DNA of 64,000 bases from Tigriopus japonicus. Its lineage: Eukaryota > Arthropoda > Copepoda > Harpacticoida > Harpacticidae. Below the pieces are notes generated by a model that was given only the letters and a program-made list of their open reading frames with translations, did not search any database and was not told the origin of the DNA. The stretch covers positions 871,356-935,355 of the forward strand of contig CM021318.1 in NCBI GenBank assembly GCA_010645155.1, given 5' to 3'. Both the position numbers and the translations under genes were made by a program. This document shows positions 36,072-48,200 of this stretch, piece by piece. Each line of letters begins with the position of its first letter. Position 1 is the first letter of the stretch.

Positions 36072-37362
36072 AATGGCACTTGTACTAAGATTGTAGACAT
36101 TTACAACTAAAACTATTGCCATACAAGAAAAAACTGCGCCATCTATTTCGGCAAATTGAAAATTGTATTTTTCAATCAATTACATGTCAAGTATGCCTCC
36201 AAACACGGCCAAATGCATCAAATTCCCCAAAAATAATTATGGAAAATCGGGGCACACAGACAGAAATATCAAATATTGGCGTTGCCAGAAAATATTTCTT
36301 CAATATCCGGCTTTTTCAAATATTTTTTTCATAAGCTTTTGAAGAAAATATACACTGGATATTTTGTCACTTTTTTGCGAATATTTTTCCGTGCCCTAGT
36401 AATTACTAAATTATCAATTACAATATAACCACCATTAACTTCAAATTTTGTCCAATATTACAAAAAAATGGGGAAATTGCACGACCCGTTGAAAATTCCC
36501 GGAAAACGGTGAATACATTAGTCAAAATCAAAGTTAGGAAACAGGCCTTTATGTATTACAGTTGCATTGCAACATATGCTATTTACTTTAGCTTTGAGGT
36601 CACTAGATACTTAATTGTAAATTATAATCAAAAAGGTCAGTTTCTTCTGCAATTAAAGAGAAAAGTGCCAATAAAATTACCAAAAGTCTGATTTCGTTAC
36701 ATTATTTCTCAAAGAAATTACAAAAATAAATACTACAATTTTTGGCAATATTTATTACCAAAATTTGGTTGCCCTGCTGATTTCACGCCTTAGAGTAGTA
36801 AAGAGCTTCGATCATTTATTTTTCACTAGATAGCGTGCAAGCTTTAGTCAGGCTGATTTGGCAAGGGAGCGGTATGCCTTGAATTTGTGAGGAAAATGTT
36901 GCCCTCACAACTGTTGAGCGGACAGTTAGTTTGACCAAACATGCAAATCAAGACCAACTTTTTTAAACTCTTTCTTGAATCCACAAATCAGTTTTTGTCC
37001 ATTTATGAATTGGATTAGCCCTACATAAAGCAAAAGCTTAAATTTGTGTTCTTCCTACCGGTGACTTATTCAATGTATTGGTAGAAAAGTTCCTAGTTGT
37101 AATTAGCGTCTCTAGTTGTAATATTCAAATCCAAGGTATGGTTACCTAGTGACGTCTTGGGGCTTTCAAGAAAGTGACCATTAGCAATAACAAAAAATGA
37201 CCCAAAAACAGGACTCAATTCCACACTTGATTCATTGTAATTGTTGCATGGTTGACATTTGCCTGGTCACACATTTCAAATGGTTCCGCTCTTTTGTCCG
37301 CTCAACAGTTGGCGAACGGAGACACATTCTTAGGCTTACACTCCCTCTAGAACTCAATGTCC
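36072..37362. other. AT-rich stretch without a gene
   Basis: Several short open frames occur, but none shows a known motif or splice context. Confidence 0.35.
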
Positions 37363-37830
37363 GATACTGGCCAAAGTTGCCCATAAGTTTCGTGAAAAAG
37401 CAAATATTTCCGACGAATATCGTAAAATACTTGCCCAATATCGTTTTCGGCCGAAATTACGGCCGAAATTACGGCCGAAATTTCGGTTTCGGTTTCGGTT
37501 ATGCCTACCGAAACCGAAAGCAGACATGCACTATAAAGGACGGAGTTTGACAACAAAATCGAAAAAAAATTCGTCCAAAAACCACTGAAATTCAAGTTTC
37601 CCGATTTTTCAAAATCTACGCCCTACCCAACATCGAACACATGAGCAATTTAATTTTTAAGGTGGATTTTGCATTTACACAATTTTGTAGTCAGCTGCTT
37701 TCGGTTTCGGTTTCGATTAAGCCCTCTTTCGGCCGAAACTTTCGGTTTCGGTTATGAGCCCTTTCGGTCCATCACTAATTTTGGAGAAACAAACCGTAGG
37801 CAGGAGGCCGCATCGTGGAGTTAACTTCAG
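37363..37830. repeat. Interspersed repeat interrupted by the (CCGAAA)-rich MITE
   Basis: The flank 37363-37442 (ctggccaaagttgcccataa through cttgcccaat) and the flank around 37785-37815 (aaaccgtaggcaggaggcc) both match the repeat at 41618-41850. The MITE at 37443-37777 sits between them, so the younger element landed inside the older one. Confidence 0.6.
37443..37777. mobile_element. MITE with subterminal CCGAAA hexamer runs, copy 1 (left end truncated)
   Basis: It is collinear, in inverse orientation, with the element at 50892-51223. Both carry clustered (CCGAAA)/(TTTCGG) hexamers near each end around an AT-rich core, and end in ccgaaaggg..tagtgatgg type termini. The right end (ggtccatcacta, to 37777) is complete. 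The left end lacks the terminal tagtgatggaccg. Confidence 0.8.
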
Positions 37831-38594
37831 TTGATCTTAAATTTGCAAACTTAATTTTGAATTTTGTTCTCTCCGAGACGAATTGAAACGACGACACTGT
37901 TTTTTTCAACTCTGTATGTTTGTTTAAAGAAGATACATTCAAGTATAAGGTTCTTAGTTTAAACATGGATCATCAATGGAGAGCAGTATTCCAATAAAGC
38001 GGTAAAATCGAGACAAAATCACCCATTCTCTCAAAAAAAAACAATTCTGTGAAGTCTGTCCTGAAATCCTTGTCCCATTCAGTTTCGGATTTGATTTCCA
38101 TCAATTTGATTTGTTCGACGACGAAAGAATGTATTGTGTCGAATTTTTTCAGGTTGGGCAATTGAGAGCGTGAAATTGAAGTTGAACCACATAGAGATAA
38201 AACTTGAATAGTCCATTTCCCAAGAAACTCGTTGAAAGAGTTTTGTTGAAGGGGCAAAGCCCCTTTTTGCACCCATCTTCTTTGGATCTCTTTGTCAGCT
38301 TTTGTGGGCTAATTCCCCGATAATATATTCCGTTTTAGGGCTGATAACGATTGAAATTCGAGGCGAAGGCGTCCCCGAAATTATCATTCCTTTCGAAGGA
38401 CAATGAGAGTCAATGAAAGTTTGTCTCCCTTGATGGGAAGTTTTAGTAAGAAAAAATACTTTAATCCCTCCTGACGGAAAACTTCGTCGAGGTTCCTAGG
38501 CCGAAAAGGTGAGGAAGACCTCGCTTTGGTTGGTTTTTCTCTAATGCTTTATTAGGGGAAATGGAAATAAAAGTTCCCAAAATTTCCCTTCACC
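37831..38594. other. Spacer, includes 3' flank of the ABHD14-like gene
   Basis: I see no exon. Minus-strand open frames at 37973-38276 are without recognisable motifs. Confidence 0.35.
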
Positions 38595-39794
38595 TCACAG
38601 GAGCCACAGAGGAACTAATGGGATTATTGACACAAATAAGAACAATGAACTTGCAGGAACCAATGAACATGAGCTTTCCACGGACAAATTCGGCTTGACA
38701 ATCTTCGGTCCGGAAGAAGGAATAGAAACAGAATCACCTCCACTCTCACTCAGACTTGCTAAAAAGAGACAAAAAATGCCATTTAGCACCAAGATTCCAC
38801 CACTCAAAGGTAAAAGATAGCAGTACTTGCTCTGAACAAGTCCCATGAAATTGTGCAACAACTTGTGCCAACGATCGGGATCGTCCAAATAAGCAGGATG
38901 ACCAGCATTCGGAATGATTTGCAAATCACTGCTAGTAGGAATTTCCTTCAGAACAACACTCGATCCATGGCCGTCATTTTCTCCAACAACAATCAAAGTG
39001 GGCACCCTGACGTTAGTTAGCTTGCCTTGATAACTGAAGGCGGAACCAGGAGCCACGGGAACATAACCGCTGAGGAGCTCTGAAGCATGGACAAAATACT
39101 AATAAAAAGGCACAAATGAGGTTGTTTCGACTAAAATGGAGTCTTTACCAGGATTAGACAAAAGCAAAGGTAACGAGAAAGACCCGGAATAAGAGGGTGA
39201 AACTAATACCACGGGTTGATTTGGTGACAAAGCCTTGATTAGGTCGGCCAAGAACTCTTCTGGTTTGCCGTAACTACCTGAGGCTGAATTGCCAGATCCT
39301 GAGCATGGGAATGAATCGAAATCAATTATTTTGATGCAGATCTTTAACAAGGCAAGAAGAGGGGTCTGTTTTTACATACCTGGCAAATCCACAGCAATCA
39401 CTCTGTGGCCCAGGGTAGACATGGTTTGGGTGGTATCGATCTGGTTTTGCCATGTTGAGGAGGTAAATGCTGCTCCATGAAGCAAGAACAAGGTTAGACC
39501 TGTGGCCTCCACTACATTTCCCGGCTCAGCCAATCGGTAAAAGACATCAATACCCTGCAGTAAAAACGCCTGTTAACATCTGCAAGAAGATAATTACTCC
39601 TCAACTACTATTACCTTGACTTTGACGGAACTTTCAGATATTGAGGCTCCTTCCACGGAATCTAGTACATTCTGGGGAATGTCTTTAGCGAGATAGTCTT
39701 GATTTCTCCAATCAATTTCAGCTGTAACCAGTCCGAACAATAAGAAGCTTATTGAAAGGGCACAATACACTCGCCTTTGTCTTTGAGAATCCAT
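38595..39794 (-). CDS. ABHD14: ABHD14-type alpha/beta hydrolase with signal peptide
   Basis: Four exons join in phase: 39794-39615, 39554-39380, 39298-39149 and 39079-38595, giving 329 residues. A signal peptide or anchor (YCALSISFLLFGLVTAE) leads. The ABHD14 blocks follow: LHGAAFTSSTWQ (85-96), VDLPGSGNS, the family's unusual nucleophile motif SPSYSG (Ser154), Asp205 in VGENDG and His230 in NAGHPAYLDDPDRWH. Human ABHD14B removes acetyl groups from lysine. Here the tail beyond residue 253 is extra: a hydrophobic segment, a Ser-rich linker and a final hydrophobic end like a GPI signal (LFLFVSIIPLVPLWLL). That tail exists only if a candidate 68-bp intron (38759-38826) is retained. If it is spliced, the protein stops at 38746 after 256 residues. 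A ctttccag acceptor ten bases before the ATG suggests a 5'-UTR exon. Confidence 0.85.
38759..38826 (-). other. Candidate alternative intron at the ABHD14 C-terminus
   Basis: The minus strand reads AGCAA|GTACTG at the left and TCTCTTTTTAG|CAAGTC at the right, 68 bp apart, the usual intron length in this window. Removal shifts the frame and gives Asn-Lys-Ser-Glu then TGA, ending the protein just where human ABHD14B ends. Confidence 0.5.
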
Positions 39795-39829
39795 TTTCAA
39801 ACTGGAAAGAGAACACAAAAGGTGACACA

Positions 39830-40960
39830 AGGAGAGGGCCTAATTGCCACTGTCGAGCCTGTGAAGTGTCTTCAGTTGTCGTTTGATTGCGCCCACCTGG
39901 ACATCAAAGGTTATACCTAGATGGGTGAAATTCAAATAAAAAATATGAGCAACTTTCTCATGTTCTTTTCAAATTTCCAATCAAATTGTTTCATTTTTTT
40001 AAGTTTGTATCAATCTCTATTTGTTAATAAAAGGAGAAAACATCTGTCTTTAAATCCTCACAACACTTCGTGCCTCCTTTGTGCATTAGATGAAAAAAGA
40101 TAAAGCTCAATAGAATATGCTATTTTAGGGGTATCTAAAAAAGCTCTCTTTCATAAACATCTTTTCTTGAGCCCCGAATCTCGTGTCTAGTTTATCTTTT
40201 AAGGAGAGAAGGGCAAACTTTATGATTAAAAAGCAACTAGTGCCATGGCAATTCTAGCTTTGTCTACTATCTGCTTCAAGAGATATCATCGACATTAGTA
40301 ACATACGCAGTTCGTTTTTGAGGACCCACACCCTCAACTAACCATTGATATCTACACCCAATGGTTCTTCGTGCATTTAGGAGCTATACAGACAATTCTG
40401 TCCAACCTCCAGTGTAAAAGCCTTCGTCCTGTATTTCAGAGCTTCAAGCTCTGTCAAATACGAGTCTTGAGTCAATACATGACAAATCAATTTGGAGTGT
40501 TGGCTGTGCTATCTGATTTCAATCCCACGGAGCGGCCCCAAGAATAGAAAAATAGTACGAGTCTCAAACTAAGGAGGAGGATTTGAGTCGGCATAATCCA
40601 TTGTCGAGATAAACGGAAACTTCTCCACATTTTCCTTTTTTGTGTGTGGGACACGGTTTGCATTGAACGAAACGATAACACCTTCATTGCTGTTGGGTTG
40701 TGAAATTGGAAAACATTTGAACGGTTTTGTTTCAATCCGAGGGAGGTTCTGGATCGAGTAACCAGTTTGAAAGTGTGCATATTAATTACCAATGGTTTAA
40801 GCAAATGCAAATAAATTTTGAATTATGTTTGTTCGAAATATGGGACAACATTTTGAGCTGACAACATTTAAAATCAAGATGTATTAGTAGAGCTTGTTGG
40901 AATATGTAGGCTGTCCAGATTAATTCTACCTCCAACTAGAGCAGGCCGGTCATGAAAAAT
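39830..40960. other. Spacer upstream of ABHD14
   Basis: No recognised gene. The minus-strand frame 40487-40810 (107 codons) has no known motif. Confidence 0.35.
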
Positions 40961-40961
40961 G

Positions 40962-41214
40962 TTTTTTTTTTGCATTTTTGTTTTGGATTGTTGAGTGCCA
41001 GGGACGGAGGGTTGAGCCTCACCCGGCCAGCGAAGCCAGCCATCACATCATTCATTTTTCCGATAGGCATTCTCATGTCTGGTATCAGATTGGTTCTCCA
41101 TCTGTGGGTGTGATTTAGCGTCTGAACGTTTCCTTGAGAAAGGTAAGGGAGGAGAATCGAACCTGGGACTTTTCTCACAACAGGAAACTGCGCTATCCAC
41201 TACACCACGTCTCC
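40962..41214 (-). mobile_element. tRNA-derived SINE
   Basis: The minus strand starts GGAGACGTGGTGTAGTGG. Box A (TGGTGTAGTGG) is at 41207-41197 and box B (GGTTCGATTCTCC) at 41163-41151, with tRNA-like spacing, so RNA polymerase III could transcribe it. The head resembles a tRNA but continues into an unrelated body of about 150 bp and an A-rich tail (T-run at 40962-40971 on plus). There is no proper acceptor stem closing, so it is not a tRNA gene. Confidence 0.75.
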
Positions 41215-41236
41215 TCCCACAGACGTGGTGTAGTGG
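41197..41236. repeat. Perfect 16-bp hairpin made by a second, inverted SINE head
   Basis: ccactacaccacgtct (41197-41212) pairs perfectly with agacgtggtgtagtgg (41221-41236) over an 8-base loop. The right arm is the first bases of the SINE head in the opposite orientation, cut off after box A. Confidence 0.85.
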
Positions 41237-41237
41237 A

Positions 41238-41955
41238 CCATTGTGGACAGCAAGGGCCGTTTATCATCAGCGGCTAGTTGAAACTTGATCAAACAAATGT
41301 ATTCATGGAAGGCAATTTCTTTTTAAAAACATAACGTAGTTTGGGCATGTGACCTCCTGCCTAAGCCTTACTTCTCCCAAATTGTAAATATATTAAGGTG
41401 CTCAACGACTTATTATTCAATTCACAGGCATTAATTCACACAATTATGGAATTTGGCAATGAAAGTCTGTCTTGCGCATGTTCATTTGTTTGGGCAAGTA
41501 TTTAATGATAATCTTTGCAAATATTTGCCTTTTCACGCAACTTCTGGCCACTTTCAGTAGGAAACAAGGCAGACAAGTGGCAATTGTTGTCATTTTCTCT
41601 GTCTTGTTTGCTGTTGAGACTGGCCAAAGTTGTCCAAAAGTTGCGTGAAAAAGCATATACTTCCGACGAATATTGCAAGAACTTGCCTTTGCAAGTAGAA
41701 GATCACGGTACAAACAAAAGTATGCAAGACGTATTCTCAATACCAAATTCTATAAACGTGCAAAGAAATAGTTGCAAATTGTAGAAAATCAACGACATTG
41801 AGCACCTTTGTATAATTTGGAAGAAGCAAACCGTAGGGAGGAGGCCACATCCCGAAAACTATAAGTTTTCAAAAATTTGCCTTCTACGAATACGTTTGTT
41901 TGGGCAGGGTTGAACTAGCCGCTGATGATAAATGGCCTTTGCCACCCACAATGAA
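41238..41955. mobile_element. Composite fold-back element of about 0.7 kb
   Basis: The outer arms 41238-41332 and 41864-41955 are inverted copies (both contain tttatcatcagcggctagtt). Inside, a second pair is inverted too: about 41480-41560 on minus and 41618-41695 on plus, sharing gttgcgtgaaaa and acttgcc. Part of this sequence recurs at 37363-37442. I see no transposase frame. Confidence 0.65.
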
Positions 41956-42009
41956 ATTTCACAATCGGCCTGCACTAGTATCTCCACTCTATAGACCTCT
42001 ATGGTTTAG

Positions 42010-42265
42010 AGGTGTCAGTGCTGCCATTTTTGGCTCAAGGCCCACCTAATTTGACTTTTGATAGTCATGGGCGCTCCTAACAGATTCTGATAGATTCATG
42101 GGCCTTCATGATTCATGATTCATATCAACATAAAAATAAAAGAGCTCTGGACCCACGAGTACAGAACTATGGGTGCTCTCGGGCCCACTATTTTGGACTT
42201 GCCCCAGAGCTTCTGGGTCCACCAACTACCGCCCTTGGGCCCATTGGTTGCTTTCCCCCGGTCTA
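42010..42265. mobile_element. Degraded relative of the hAT-type MITE
   Basis: The interior shares the block cccacgagtacag, then actatgg..gggcccactattt with 35817-36063. The ends are eroded (tagaggtgtcagtgctgcc and inverted tagaccgggggaaagcaacc), and no target duplication remains. Confidence 0.6.
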
Positions 42266-45200
42266 GTTGTAGTTATTATAGCTATAGTTCTAGTGAGAAT
42301 TTTCACCCAAAAGCCTAAACAAGACTGATAGGAAATCAATATGGCAACACTGCTAAAAACCCCGACTCGAAACACATCAATTCACCTACCCAATGACCTA
42401 CCTGAACTATCACGTTCTTAAATCCTGTTTTCTTGTTCAAATTGTTATTCCGGGATGCCGATTTGCGTCATTTTTGGTTCACCCAAAGATCGATTACGAT
42501 AAAGTAATTCGAAAATGTTCATTACATCCTCTATGCCATTGTCAAATGAAATTTTCATTCCATGGTTTTGTTATAGATGGATTAATAGCCCCAGCTGAAG
42601 TGGTTTCCTTCAGTGCAAATTATTGTTTCATGAAGGCTCTTTACTTGATTCTTTATCAGTATCCGTATTTCGCGTATGGTTTTCGCCGATTTCAGTATTT
42701 GGGCTCAAAAAGAGTTTTTGGCATAAAATTGGAAGAGACAATTGCTCTAAAATGCCTTGGGTGTTCCAAAAGTACGATCCGTATCCGATTTGCCCAGTTT
42801 AGTTGAAACTTTTTTGGTCAAACTTTTCAGTTTTGGTGAAAAGCCCTTTCGGTTCATTTCCATTTTTTAGTATTTATCGGGCTTCAACAAGTCTCGAACA
42901 AAAAGAATTAGTGTCGGATTTGTTTAGGCTAAAATAACAAAACCATTGGTGCCAAGTTCTTTTTAGTGCCAAGGGCTTGCTTCCTACAGAAGCTAGAGGT
43001 AGTTAGGAGCTGACTTTGTTTTTTTTTCGCTCCCCAACAGATTTGACGTGTCTGAAAGGTCAGCTTCAACAAGTTTTTCCGATGAATCTTAATTTAGGTA
43101 CAATCTTAATTTGGCCACATGAAGACTTCTAGCTCATTTAAAAGTGGCTTTTAAGACAAGCGCCTTGGATAAAAGACTTTTTCAACAGCAAGTAAGACCA
43201 TCTCTGTATTGATGGTTCTTTGAAAGTTGCAATGTTTATCGAAGCGGGTGGAACGGAAAAGACATAAATAGGCCTAATCTTGGGAAAAGTCGGCAAATTT
43301 GTCATTTTTTGTACCCTCGAAAAGACAAAGTTTTATCTTTGTTTTCTGCTTCCAAAACGCATATCTCAGCTTTGTGATCTTCTTAAGGAATAGAATCAGC
43401 TGAGAGCTTTGAATAATGTTGGCTATTGTTTGCAAATTGATCGTTAAACCCAAGAGGGGATTGTCGGAATGACCCAATTTCCCCCGCATGTTGTTCTTGA
43501 CGAGCTTGCCAAGAGAATTGATTCACTCCAGATTTTCCCTAGAGGATCGTCTTCTTCGCCATTATTGTCTTGCGCGTCGTCCAAAGGCTGTACAAGCTGA
43601 TACCTCCTCATGACAAGGACATAATCACTAAAGATGGGCATCTTTCCTTGAAGTTCCATAGGGTTCCTAAGAGCCATCTCGATTTTTTAGGACTAAACTA
43701 AGTTCGTTAGTCTGTACGTCCAATGTCTTGCTTTCCCTTCTTGTTCCAAGCGTTCACAAGGGGCCCATTGGCGATCACAACAAGAGCTAATTTACTTAAG
43801 GCATGGATGGAAAAGGCGTGCGAGCCAAAGCGAACTGAACTGTCCGTCTTTTTTCAGGTCTGACTTGATTTGTCGGTCAATGGAGCATCATCGATCAAAG
43901 GAGTGATATTTCCTAATGTACATCCCATTGTCCGGGATTGTGGAGGCAATTTCTGGCGTCCACACTCGTCCTTGGGCTAGTCGTGTGGTGACCCTGAGCC
44001 TGATGCGCTCGTGGATCTTGAAAGAAAAGATTCTCCTTCCATTTCTATGTCCATGCATTTGGTTGCCTTATTTCCACAAGAGGGAAACGGATACTATCCC
44101 CTTGTATATTCAACGTATGTATTCCACGCTACCCGACCAACGGATGTAAGTCATTGGAAAGTCTTCATTGGAACATCGGAACTTTGGTGGGGAATTTATG
44201 GCTGTTTTGATCCTTTTTGGCAATCCAATCAAAGATGAAATTCATGGCCGAATTATTTTTCTATTCCAATCGAAGGGAATTAGTCTCGCATTTGAAGGTA
44301 AAATTGCCAATTCGCGCCGAGTTGTTGATTCCCGAGGGAGTCAGAAGAGATTTATTTGCTGAAAAGACAAGGGAACTTTGAAGACGTGGGAGTTTTGCAG
44401 TCGCCCATGGGACTTTGGAACATCATCTGTCTTTCCGTTGGCCGAGCTGAAAATGTTCTTTGCTCGAAAAAGAATAGAGAGAAGGGGTGTACGTATGTAT
44501 GCAGTGCATTCACATACCATCTAATGTACACAGTGTACGTTCGTATGTATGAACCCAGTGTACACACCGCAAACAATCAGTTGTGCCAAGCCTTTCGCCT
44601 TCACAAAAGTCTTCCTGGTCCATCGAAAGAAGGCTTACAAATCCTTTGCCAAAGGCAGTGTGTCCTTTCAAGTAATCAGATTCCCTCCTTCTCGATCCCC
44701 TCTACTCATAATTTGGCAGTGAGCAAGGAACGAGTCCATGTAGTAAATAATTTACTCACTGGTTATCGACCATCACCAACGCAACCCAACGATTTTTATC
44801 TAATGGGATTGACACCCAAAGGCGAACCCTTGAAGGCATGAATTGCATTTTTGTCGTGCCCAAGTTTTCTCCCATCCAGACATCAAGAGGAAGATCTGGG
44901 AGATCTTGTCGTTACTTACACTGTATGTATGGCGTTCCACGTGTACGTACACTTCAGTAGATGCCAACCAACCGAAGGCGCTGAAGCAAATTCGCCGAAC
45001 CCCGTCTTGAAATACCCGTCGTTTTTCCCCCGGACAAAGATACGAGCTCGTCGTGATTGCCTTCTTCTTTCTTTACTGTTATGGTAGTGCATGTCTTCCT
45101 TCAATCGAGTTAAGGAGCCGCCTAGATACACGTATTTGGTTCAGGCCTTTTGGTTGACGAGAAACAAGGATTAAGTCCGAACCAACGTCAAACGTCTCGG

Positions 45201-48200
45201 AATGTCTTAGTCAAGAGTTATGTTGTTGCTCTCTCGATGTTGGCTAATGAATGATGATGCCCTGAAGAGTTGGATATATTGTATCCACTCTTGCTCATTC
45301 GTCTCGACAGAGAAATAAAACTTTTACCAGAGTTGGGACAAATCGGTGAGGCACCTTTTTCTGGTCCCATCTCGCAACGGCTTTTCGCGCGTCCAATCAC
45401 CGATCACCGATCCAAAAACTCCTCGGACTTGGGAACCTCTCGCTTCCTGCTGAACGGAAGATCGGATGAAGAAAGCGAGTTGGAACAGAGCCGCCATTTC
45501 CTTTAAGAACTTGGACCAAGTCAGAGTAGTGTTGGAAAACAATTCAGAGAGTTTTGAAAATTCGTCAATTTACCAGATCCGTCAGTGTTTGTTGTTATTG
45601 TTTGAACAAGGCGATCCAGATTTTGGGAGCTATTGAGCCTACAATTACTTCAGGTAAGATGCTTCTTCTCCTTAGGGGTTCGGATCGTGTTCCATCTTTC
45701 TCTTTACATCCCAAACATATGCCGATGGTTCTCGTACTTAAAATGCCTTTGATGTTTACGAGAAGTGAAAATTGGAGAGGCACCTTCAAATCTCTCTAGA
45801 AAAATTATCCTTCGTGTTCCATTTTGGGTGTCCTCATAAACCAAAGAAGACCGTCTGCCAGGATGCACTTTTGACTAATTTGAAAAAAAACTTGGCCTTT
45901 TAGATGGAAAAGAAGCCAGAGGATGAAGAGAATCCTCTTCTAATATATTTCGAAACTCATGATTGCCTGCATGGAACAGCTTTCAACATAATCCTTTGCA
46001 TATCCAATAAACGTCAGTTCCATATTTTTGCGAAACACGGAAGACTCCAATCACCCCTGGTAAATGATTGGGGAAGTTCCTCTTTCCACTTGCTGCCTCC
46101 TTTTTGGAACCTCATTCATGGTGTTCCCATTTCTCAATTTCAATCCACCGGAATGGAACCCTTGCGGCTTAAACCCGCTCTTTTATCTGGCCAGCTTCTA
46201 AGACTTGACTCGGCATTTGGTTGTTTTTGGGTTGGTCCACTCGTAAAGAACAGTTTACTGGAGTACTGCAGTTTGGCGATTTAGACGGACGTCAAGACTT
46301 GGCCGATTTTTGTCTAACATGCTGTTGGGGGTTGACTGTGAAAGATAAAAGGGAATGGGAACGCACCTAATCCTTTTAGTAACAACACATGGTTGAGACT
46401 ATCTCTCTAATGTATTTACTTTTCTGAAGCCAATTGCTATTCTGAGGCTTTCAAGACAGACATTATAATCATAAAACAAAGCCTAGCGTCGAGCTAACCT
46501 TGATGGTTTCTCAGGGAGCAAAGAGGGCCTTTTTTGTCGAATTAACTAACCCATGGCTTATACATATGTTCACTAGCCCATTATTTTTGCTTTAGAAGTT
46601 CTTGAATAAGGGCAAATTTCGAGGGCAAATAGGGTACTTAATTTCCACAAAAAAAAGCAAAATTCTTAAGCAAATCTTGTTAGGCAAGACGCTTTGAGTT
46701 TGTTCACCAATGTTACGTTGCAAAGTTTGTGAAGCCATGATTTGAATCACGTTCATGCTTGTCCGTCTTCGATCATACTGGTGACACGCCCACTCCACAG
46801 ATTATCTGTCTGGAAAAAGTCAAGAGACATCAAAACACCTCATGACAACATCTGCAAGGAAGAAAATCACACAAAAAGGGTGTTCGTGGATCGATCCATC
46901 ACTCACGCTCGACATGTCCCTCATTTCATAGAACTCAAAATCCCATATGTCAAAGATGACAGAAAAAGGGCAACGCTGTTATAGAATAAGCAGTCATGGG
47001 ATTGGCGCATTTTGGTTCGCGACAAACTTTCCAGGTGTTTTTCTTTCTCGAGATTCATGTTTTGCGAATCCCAATGGATCTCAAAGAACCGACTCTATTC
47101 CCCGAGGAGTCAATCAAGACTTTGGAACCCAATATTGTTCCAAAGTGCATCTCCTCGACTGTCAAGAGGTTCCATAGGAAAGGGGGGCACCATCGCACCA
47201 ATATGGAAGGATCTTTCCTTAAACCTTTTCACCCGCTCTTCATTTTCGGGTTTCGCCTTTCCATAGAGGCTACCAACAGTTTTTGATCTTTAAATTGAAT
47301 AATAAGAGCACATCCTTGGAACTGTTGAATTCCATAGAAAATTCTTTTCTGAAGTTGAATTCTTAAAGAATGGAATATTCTCAACAAATGCATCAATCGA
47401 TAAACGATTATGAAAAAATGGTTGTGAAAGACCTTGAATGCGATCGAAAATGTGAATTAATTTAAATTGGTTTTAAAGTTTGCTTTGTTACAACATTTAA
47501 GAGCTTTTTCGGCTTTTGGCAAGGTTTGGGAGTTTTTTTGTGTTTTTAAGTGTTTTTTGTTAGTATTTTTTATATGGCAGCACTTATTCAACCTTGGCGA
47601 TGGAAAATCAACACTTCTCAAATTACGTAATTTTTACGTAAAAAAAATCCATTATTTTTAATTTGTACTCAAAAAATATTTTTGGGTAAAACAATCGCTA
47701 TTTTAACGACGTTTTAAGTAACAATCGTTCGCGGCCACTTTTACCCATCACATCAATTACAAAACCAATAAATTCTCTCTACAAGACAGCTTTTCCACTA
47801 CCATATTTTCTTAACAATTTTTCATCACCAATATCATACCCAAATTCGAATATGAAAATACAAATGAATTGCCGCCATTCAATCTACAATGTTCCTTGAT
47901 TGTGACTGAATAATCCAGGAACAGAATGAAGGTTTTGTCCGAAAAGTTGTATGGAAGTGAAATTAGGTTGACTTTAGGGGACAAGGGTGTCAAAGAGAAG
48001 GAACAGGGAACAATCTGACCACACATGCTAGTGTCAGACTAAGCTGTGTATGTATGTCAATCGCAGTTGACCACATTGTGCCATTCCAACCAAAGTCGAT
48101 ATGGGGGACACACTTTGTCCTCCTTTTTCTTTGGTAAGAAGAAAATAAGAGCCTTAGTCGAGCAATAATTTGGTGCATCACGATCGTTAGTGGGTAATTA

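Noticed and set aside
41145..41214. tRNA gene on the minus strand
   Set aside because: Boxes A and B are good, but the 3' part does not pair back to form an acceptor stem, and an unrelated body plus A-rich tail follow; a SINE is the better call.
42393..42806. 137-codon plus-strand frame
   Set aside because: It lacks motifs and runs into a fragment resembling the end of the CCGAAA-rich MITE, so it looks like repeat-derived sequence.
44356..44841. 161-codon plus-strand frame
   Set aside because: Overlapping frames of similar length occur on both strands here and the sequence has no domain pattern; it includes simple GTA/TGTACA-rich DNA.
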